Shown here: positions 59,413 to 64,000 of the stretch, piece after piece | Layout: every line of letters begins with the position of its first letter | How positions within the stretch are numbered: the first letter of the stretch is position 1 | Made by a program: the position numbers and the translations under genes | The notes under the pieces: generated by a model | Seen by the model: the letters and a program-made list of their open reading frames with translations, nothing else | What the model was told of the DNA's origin: nothing | The model's database searches: none | From: an uncultured bacterium | GTDB lineage: Bacteria; Cyanobacteriota; Vampirovibrionia; Gastranaerophilales; Gastranaerophilaceae | Reading direction: 5' to 3' | Assembly: GCA_948964545.1 (NCBI GenBank) | Contig: CAREDV010000001.1 | Span: forward strand, 372,001-436,000 | DNA length: 64,000 bases

Positions 59413-61933
59413 GTTTTACCTGCCTTGGAGTTTTTAGTTTTCCTAAGAAGAATTGTGTCAATACTGTTACTCCTAATAAGCCTGCGCCGAAACCGCCAAA
59501 CATTTTAAGCCATTTTTTTGTATTAAATGCCTGCTGTCCTGCTTTGAAGAAAAATTCATCAGGTGCAATACCTGTTAACAAGAATTTAATGTCTGAACCT
59601 GTCTGGTTTTTACCGCTTACCAAATGGCGCGGTTTTGCAAAGTATTTATCTCCGCCGAGTCTTTCGACAATCAGCTGTCTATATCTTGAGAATTCATCTC
59701 TTATAGAAACATTTTTGTCTAAAATAGCTTTTGTATCAGGATGAATGTCATCCATAAACATAAATTTCATAGCGTTCTGGTAGAAATATTTGTCTGTTGA
59801 AATATCAGTAGCTCCCTCAGCAGCATGTCCGAGGTATTTGTTTTTAATTTTACCGTTTGCAACTTCTAATGGGCTTGTATCGGTTGAAGGGTTCGGATTT
59901 CTCTGCATATAGAATTTTGTAGCATGGTCTGATGAGTGCCCTTCAAGCATTGTAATTTTGCAAAGTTCAATAAGTTCTTCTTTAACTTCTCTGACTATTG
60001 TCATATCAGATTCTATATGTGTAATGGAATTCGGATTTGCTGCAACACGTCTGTATAAATCAAGTGTGTTAATAAGTCTGTTAAATGAACTTTTTACGCC
60101 TAATAATCTGTCTTCAACAAAAGCTTTTTGGATACGGATATAACTTCCGTTATCATTGCTTCCATTTCCGATTATTGCCTGTGCGGTATTGCCAAAACCT
60201 TGTTCTCTCAGGTTTTCTGCAAATTTGTTAAACAGTGTTTCAACTTCTTTTTCGTATGTAGTTTGAGAGCCTGTATCTGTAAGCATGTGTGATGCAAGGT
60301 CACTCGGTTTGATACGGCTGTTTAATGATGCGACCTTTTCAACAAGAACGCCCATTACTCTGTCATAAGCTGATTTATCTGATGCGATTTGTTCTAACTT
60401 GCCTCTCAAAAGTTCGCCCATAAGGTTTCTGTTAAACCTTACTTTTTCGATTTCTTTTGTTGTGAAACCGAGAGATTTCATTAATTCTTGTGATGTTTCG
60501 TTCCAGTAATTTGCAATTACTGTTTCAGGTGCTGAGCCGACTTTGATATGCGCATATTCATCCAGTGCAAGATTTCTTGCTCTAAAATTATCCAAGATGT
60601 TTGAAAGTTTTTTTAATTTACTTTGAGCAGTTTCATCAAGTAATGATGCACGAACTTCTGTTAATGCTTTTGCAATCGGATGTTCTTCTGTTTTGTTTGC
60701 GCAGATAAGTTCTCTTATATAACCCACATCTTCTGCCATATCAGGATGTGCCTGATTAAAGACATTTGCTCGGTTTATAATTTCATCTACAATTGTATTG
60801 TTGATTTCTAAATGGTCAATATGGTGGAAACTGTTTCCGCTAAATCCTTTATCCTTAAAGAATTGAATCATTTCTGTTTCATCTGGGATTACTGCTTTCA
60901 AGAATTCTGCATCTAAATCTTTGCCTGCAAATTGAGCTTGCAGATTTGCAGTTATATTTTTTGCAGTTGTGTCGCTTATAGAATATCTTCCGTCAGAAAG
61001 CATTGTTTGCAAATCTTTCTTCAGACTTTCTGATGTAACAGGGTCTAAATTTCTTGTAAGTGCATTGGTAACTGTTTCAATTAATTTTTCGTTAAGCGGT
61101 TGGTTACCGTGTTTTTTTATAATCTCTGTTATAGATTTTTCAGCAGGATTCGTCTGGTATTTTTTAGAATAGTTTTCTAAATTTGTTAGTATTTGGTCAG
61201 CTTTTTTGTTATTTTTGCTGTTCTGGTATCTCAAAAGGAAGGGCTCAGCTTGATTACAGATAAGTGCACTCATAATAGGTGTTGCAAAACCTGCAGTAAG
61301 CATCCATAGAGTATTATTTTGGACTGCAAGTTTTCTCATTTTTTCTTGAATGAAATCGCGTCTGTTTGGGATGTTTTTTGGAACTCCCATTCTGTCGCCG
61401 ATTTTATCTATTTCTTTATCTGAATACAAATCCCAAGGTATAAATTGCGGGTCTTGATAGAACGGTTTTCTTCTGCCAAAACTGTCCTGATAATGTTTTT
61501 GAACATTCACACCATGGATAAGGTAAGCTGGAAGCTGGATTGCAATTTTTGGCCAAATTGCCATTGATGCAAAAAATGAACCCAAGCCTACAAATTCCAT
61601 ACCTTTTGTCAAAGGTGTTGTTTTTTTTGTGAACAAATATCCTGCAATTGCAAGACCGCCTGCCATCATGCCGACATCGTTAATTTTTCCAAGTTCATGG
61701 TCGTTAGCTTTACCAGTTGCGGCATGACCTATAGCTTTCATGCTGTATGTCATATTCCTGAATGTATCAATTGGAGCATATAAAATATTTCCGCTTAGGA
61801 GTTTACCTTTGCCTTTTAAAGGTTTTATAAATGTTCTGTTATTCAATTCATTTTGAATATCAAAATCAGGCTTTGGTTTAACCGTTGTCTGCTGTGGTTT
61901 GGATATGTAGTTTTGAATTAAATTTGTACTCAT
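59405..61933 (-). CDS. Large membrane-associated protein of unknown function
   Basis: 842 residues. Near residues 85-170 and 220-240 there are hydrophobic stretches (GGLAIAGYLFTKKTTP, FVGLGSFFASMAIWPKIAI, MLTAGFATPIMSALIC), and another at the C-terminus (MFGGFGAGLLGVTVLTQFFL). The middle 500 residues are soluble and helical. Between them an 'IPWDLYSDKEIDKIGDRMG' segment matches 'FPRWDLLYGDE...KIAKKLG' in the next upstream gene, so the two share an N-terminal module. No known domain. It overlaps both neighbours by a few bases, so the three are made together. Confidence 0.78.
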   Translation of the reverse strand: MSTNLIQNYISKPQQTTVKPKPDFDIQNELNNRTFIKPLKGKGKLLSGNILYAPIDTFRNMTYSMKAIGHAATGKANDHELGKINDVGMMAGGLAIAGYLFTKKTTPLTKGMEFVGLGSFFASMAIWPKIAIQLPAYLIHGVNVQKHYQDSFGRRKPFYQDPQFIPWDLYSDKEIDKIGDRMGVPKNIPNRRDFIQEKMRKLAVQNNTLWMLTAGFATPIMSALICNQAEPFLLRYQNSKNNKKADQILTNLENYSKKYQTNPAEKSITEIIKKHGNQPLNEKLIETVTNALTRNLDPVTSESLKKDLQTMLSDGRYSISDTTAKNITANLQAQFAGKDLDAEFLKAVIPDETEMIQFFKDKGFSGNSFHHIDHLEINNTIVDEIINRANVFNQAHPDMAEDVGYIRELICANKTEEHPIAKALTEVRASLLDETAQSKLKKLSNILDNFRARNLALDEYAHIKVGSAPETVIANYWNETSQELMKSLGFTTKEIEKVRFNRNLMGELLRGKLEQIASDKSAYDRVMGVLVEKVASLNSRIKPSDLASHMLTDTGSQTTYEKEVETLFNKFAENLREQGFGNTAQAIIGNGSNDNGSYIRIQKAFVEDRLLGVKSSFNRLINTLDLYRRVAANPNSITHIESDMTIVREVKEELIELCKITMLEGHSSDHATKFYMQRNPNPSTDTSPLEVANGKIKNKYLGHAAEGATDISTDKYFYQNAMKFMFMDDIHPDTKAILDKNVSIRDEFSRYRQLIVERLGGDKYFAKPRHLVSGKNQTGSDIKFLLTGIAPDEFFFKAGQQAFNTKKWLKMFGGFGAGLLGVTVLTQFFLGKLKTPRQVKHD

Positions 61934-62943
61934 GAAACTACATACCTTTCGTTTTTATTAATAGTATTTTTGGTGTTGACTGATTTGTGCGAAACTGCGT
62001 TAATAACACCTAAAACTGTACTTAATGCAGCTGCGCCGATTAAAGCTTTACCTGCATGTTTTGAAACACCTTTGCCTTCGCCTTTCCAAAAATCTTTTAC
62101 GCTTTCTACAAAGTTGTGACCGAAAGACTGCAGGCATTTTTTAAATTCTTTGCCTTTCCAGAATTTGAAAGTCATTACGTTAAAGAAGTTTTCCCAAGGT
62201 TTTTGGAATGCAATGCCGACACCTGTTGCCGCCCAAAGATATGATGAAATATTTTTGGCTAAATTCGTTTTTATTACAATCTCTTTTATTCTCGGTTTAA
62301 CTTCCTGATCAGAATCGTTTAAGTTTTCTCCCATACCCAATTTTTTTGCAATTTTGTCATACCGATAATTTCGTTTTTGACCTTTTGCTTCATCTCCGTA
62401 AAGCAAATCCCAGCGAGGAAATTCTACACTTTCAAAAACTTTATGGTGTTCAATACTTGTTATATCTGTATCGTTTATATCGTCAGGAAGCTCGTAGATT
62501 ACTTTGGCATAAGGACGTTCGGTGTCAATTCCAGTTATCATTTTAACAGGTTTGCTTACCAATGCTTTTGATGCATTTTTTAATATGCCGTAGAAAAGAA
62601 CTCCGAGTGCCATTTTTTTGCCGATTGCAGAAGCTTTTGTCTTTGCAAATGGTGCAAAATGTTTATTTGCAGCGTTAAATACTGCCATCATGGTAACACT
62701 TCCGATTAAATACGGTACTGTTCCCATAGTCAGGAATTCATAGAAATTAGCGTTTTTGCTCCCTTTAAACCCCTTTGCAGGGTATAATGTCATTGCGTTT
62801 GTGAGTTTATCTATACCAATTTTAGTGCGTGTAGCAAGATTGTTATTCAAAAGCGTATCGTGGTTGTATTCCAACGATTTTTCTTTTTTATCATTTGCAG
62901 AAAAATTTATTTTATTTTTATGGTTATTAACCGCTAGAATCAT
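61930..62943 (-). CDS. Membrane-associated unknown protein, first gene of the GH13 operon
   Basis: 337 residues. Start KINFSANDKKEKS; hydrophobic stretches (GTVPYLIGSVTMMAVFNAAN, ALGVLFYGILKNAS, ALIGAAALSTVLGVINAV) and the 'FPRWDLLYGDE' module shared with the 842-residue protein. Similar overall plan to the unknowns at 28859 and 29632 (short F motif, hydrophobic helices, basic regions). GGAGT precedes ATG. Function unknown; linkage to a glucan enzyme may be meaningful. Confidence 0.76.
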   Translation of the reverse strand: MILAVNNHKNKINFSANDKKEKSLEYNHDTLLNNNLATRTKIGIDKLTNAMTLYPAKGFKGSKNANFYEFLTMGTVPYLIGSVTMMAVFNAANKHFAPFAKTKASAIGKKMALGVLFYGILKNASKALVSKPVKMITGIDTERPYAKVIYELPDDINDTDITSIEHHKVFESVEFPRWDLLYGDEAKGQKRNYRYDKIAKKLGMGENLNDSDQEVKPRIKEIVIKTNLAKNISSYLWAATGVGIAFQKPWENFFNVMTFKFWKGKEFKKCLQSFGHNFVESVKDFWKGEGKGVSKHAGKALIGAAALSTVLGVINAVSHKSVNTKNTINKNERYVVS

Positions 62944-63026
62944 TTTTACTCCACACGCATGAATCTCAATATTTTAAGATTCCTAAATTTTTTTTTTTGT
63001 TAGTTATTTTAGTATTTTTACATTTG

Positions 63027-63869
63027 TTAATATATACTAAAAAAAACTGCAGTTGCGATTCCTGCGATAATACAATAATATCCGAATATTTTTAATGAAA
63101 ATTTAGAGATAAATTTCATAAAATATTTAATACATATATACCCTGTTATGGCAGAAACGATTGTACCCGTAATTATTGCAGTCCAATTGTATTTTACTGC
63201 TTCTTGAATATTTATTTCAAGAAGCGGATAAACCATTGATGCTCCAAGAATTATAGGAATGCTCAGCAGAAACGAATATCTTGCTGATGTTATTCTATCT
63301 AATCCTAAAAATAAACCTGTTGCAATTGTCCAACCAGAGCGTGAAAACCCTGGTAAAGAAGCTAATCCTTGTGCTATGCCTATGAAGATTGAAGTTTTTA
63401 AATCTACTTCCGATTTTTTGGCTTCGATTTTTTTTGATTTATACTCGCTGTATAAAAGTGTAAAACCTGTTATAAATAATAAAATTCCGACAATTGCAGG
63501 TGAATACACAAGTTTTTCAGCAATGTTATTAATCGGAAGTGCCATTGCAACAGTTATTGCAGTACCTGCAAGAATGAATAAGCCCAATTTAGCTTCTTGA
63601 TTTGACCAATCTTTTGTTTTAAAAGCCTGCCGCATTGCTTTTAAGATATTCATAATATCTTTTCTAAAAAATATTAAAACAGCAATTAAAGTCCCGAGAT
63701 GCACCATAATATCGAAAAATACTTCTTCATTCGAAGTCTGTACAATCTCAATTCCTTTAAAAACTTTATAAAAATTAGATGTAAAAACGAGGTGCGCAGA
63801 ACTTGATATAGGCAAAAACTCGCTTAATCCCTGAACTATCCCCATTAATATTGCTTGTATAAGGTTCAT
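63027..63869 (-). CDS. uppP: Undecaprenyl-diphosphatase
   Basis: 280 residues, about eight spans. It recycles the C55 lipid carrier for cell-wall synthesis. Catalytic motif GLSEFLPISSSAHL at 14-27 and GFSRSGWTIATGL near 175 are intact. AAAGAGG precedes ATG. The upstream region carries a hairpin A half element that overlaps the end of the previous gene. Confidence 0.96.
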   Translation of the reverse strand: MNLIQAILMGIVQGLSEFLPISSSAHLVFTSNFYKVFKGIEIVQTSNEEVFFDIMVHLGTLIAVLIFFRKDIMNILKAMRQAFKTKDWSNQEAKLGLFILAGTAITVAMALPINNIAEKLVYSPAIVGILLFITGFTLLYSEYKSKKIEAKKSEVDLKTSIFIGIAQGLASLPGFSRSGWTIATGLFLGLDRITSARYSFLLSIPIILGASMVYPLLEINIQEAVKYNWTAIITGTIVSAITGYICIKYFMKFISKFSLKIFGYYCIIAGIATAVFFSIY

Positions 63870-63902
63870 TTTCCTCTTTCCAAAACTGTAAAATTTCTCA
63901 AA

Positions 63903-63934
63903 AACCCAGGTGGCGGGTGGAGCGGCTACGCTCC
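63903..63934 (-). repeat. Hairpin A half element between queD-like gene and uppP
   Basis: Minus strand: GGAGCG-tagc-CGCTCC followed by ACCCGCCACCTGGGTTTTTG. The upstream gene's TAG lies in the hairpin loop. Core close to the copies at 1666 and 2145. Confidence 0.75.
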
Positions 63935-64000
63935 TTCCTCATAATAGCTGCAGCATGATGTCTGTGTTTCCCAAACATTTACTTTGCTCAGCTGAACAAT
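63926..64000 (-). CDS. QueD-like protein, C-terminal 24 residues only
   Basis: The frame enters from the right edge and ends VNVWETQTSCCSYYEEGA. The 'V.VWETxTS' tail is typical of 6-carboxytetrahydropterin synthase (QueD) and its relatives, where this Glu binds the pterin. queC lies at 31403. Too little is present for certainty. Its stop codon is inside the hairpin A element. Confidence 0.5.
   Translation of the reverse strand: MVQLSKVNVWETQTSCCSYYEEGA

Noticed and set aside
1..64000. Prophage, insertion sequence, CRISPR array or antiphage defence system
   Set aside because: No transposase, integrase, Cas, restriction or regular spacer-repeat pattern was found in the translated frames or the gaps.

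Overview
The window looks like a low-GC chromosome of a non-photosynthetic relative of cyanobacteria, most likely Vampirovibrionia/Melainabacteria of the gut order Gastranaerophilales. This is an inference from a DUF3326 protein of the kind found in cyanobacteria, an AT-rich compact genome with frequent TTG starts, many unrecognised proteins with a short N-terminal F-x-G type motif, and prepilin-like sequences with the 'GFTLAE' signature. No phage, insertion sequence, CRISPR array, rRNA or replication origin was seen.

Layout. 1-3.7 kb: start of a prepilin gene (minus strand), then a short flagellar rod operon (FlgF/G-like, FlgG-like, FlgB, FlgC) with a coupled glycosyltransferase and a tRNA-Leu. 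3.9-11.4 kb: MmcQ/YjbR, a poly-G-interrupted repeat protein and its partner, uvrA, two related exported proteins. 11.5-17.8 kb: rpsB-tsf, DUF3326, murI, an AMIN/amidase, a lone LuxR helix-turn-helix. 17.9-26 kb: tRNA-Arg, two long paralogous anchored proteins, a bacterial voltage-gated channel, tcdA, a flippase, a NarL-type regulator. 26-34 kb: nadBC behind a structured leader, two membrane-associated unknowns, HEAT-queC-DUF366-SPOR, surE. 34-43 kb: sdaAB-sdaAA, coaX, rex, pdxJ, murT, YtxH/DUF948 genes, rluD. 43-55 kb: a poly-G-interrupted zincin-like gene, lspA, leuS, murC-murB-ddl-ftsQ-nadE, a prepilin remnant, a metallo-beta-lactamase-fold gene. 55-64 kb: rpmI-rplT, yajQ, panD, a GH13 operon with two large unknowns, uppP and the end of a queD-like gene.

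How the genes work together. NAD synthesis is represented by nadB, nadC and nadE, with Rex as a likely NADH sensor. Peptidoglycan and envelope work is represented by murI, murC, murB, ddl, murT, uppP, ftsQ, the amidase and a SPOR protein. Vitamin and cofactor genes include pdxJ, coaX and panD. Queuosine synthesis is represented by queC and probably queD.

Most notable signals. (1) Three runs of exactly ten G, each near the 5' end of a gene (prepilin, a repeat protein, an HEXXH protein), each putting the gene out of frame; 11 or 8 G would restore all three. This could be a phase-variation system or a shared homopolymer miscall. (2) A dispersed family of intergenic elements with variable but still base-paired hairpins, one half at stop codons and the other just before ribosome binding sites. 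(3) About ten genes whose -10 box lies 6-10 bases before the start codon, predicting leaderless or near-leaderless mRNAs. (4) A structured leader before nadBC and a hairpin presenting the ribosome binding site of coaX.
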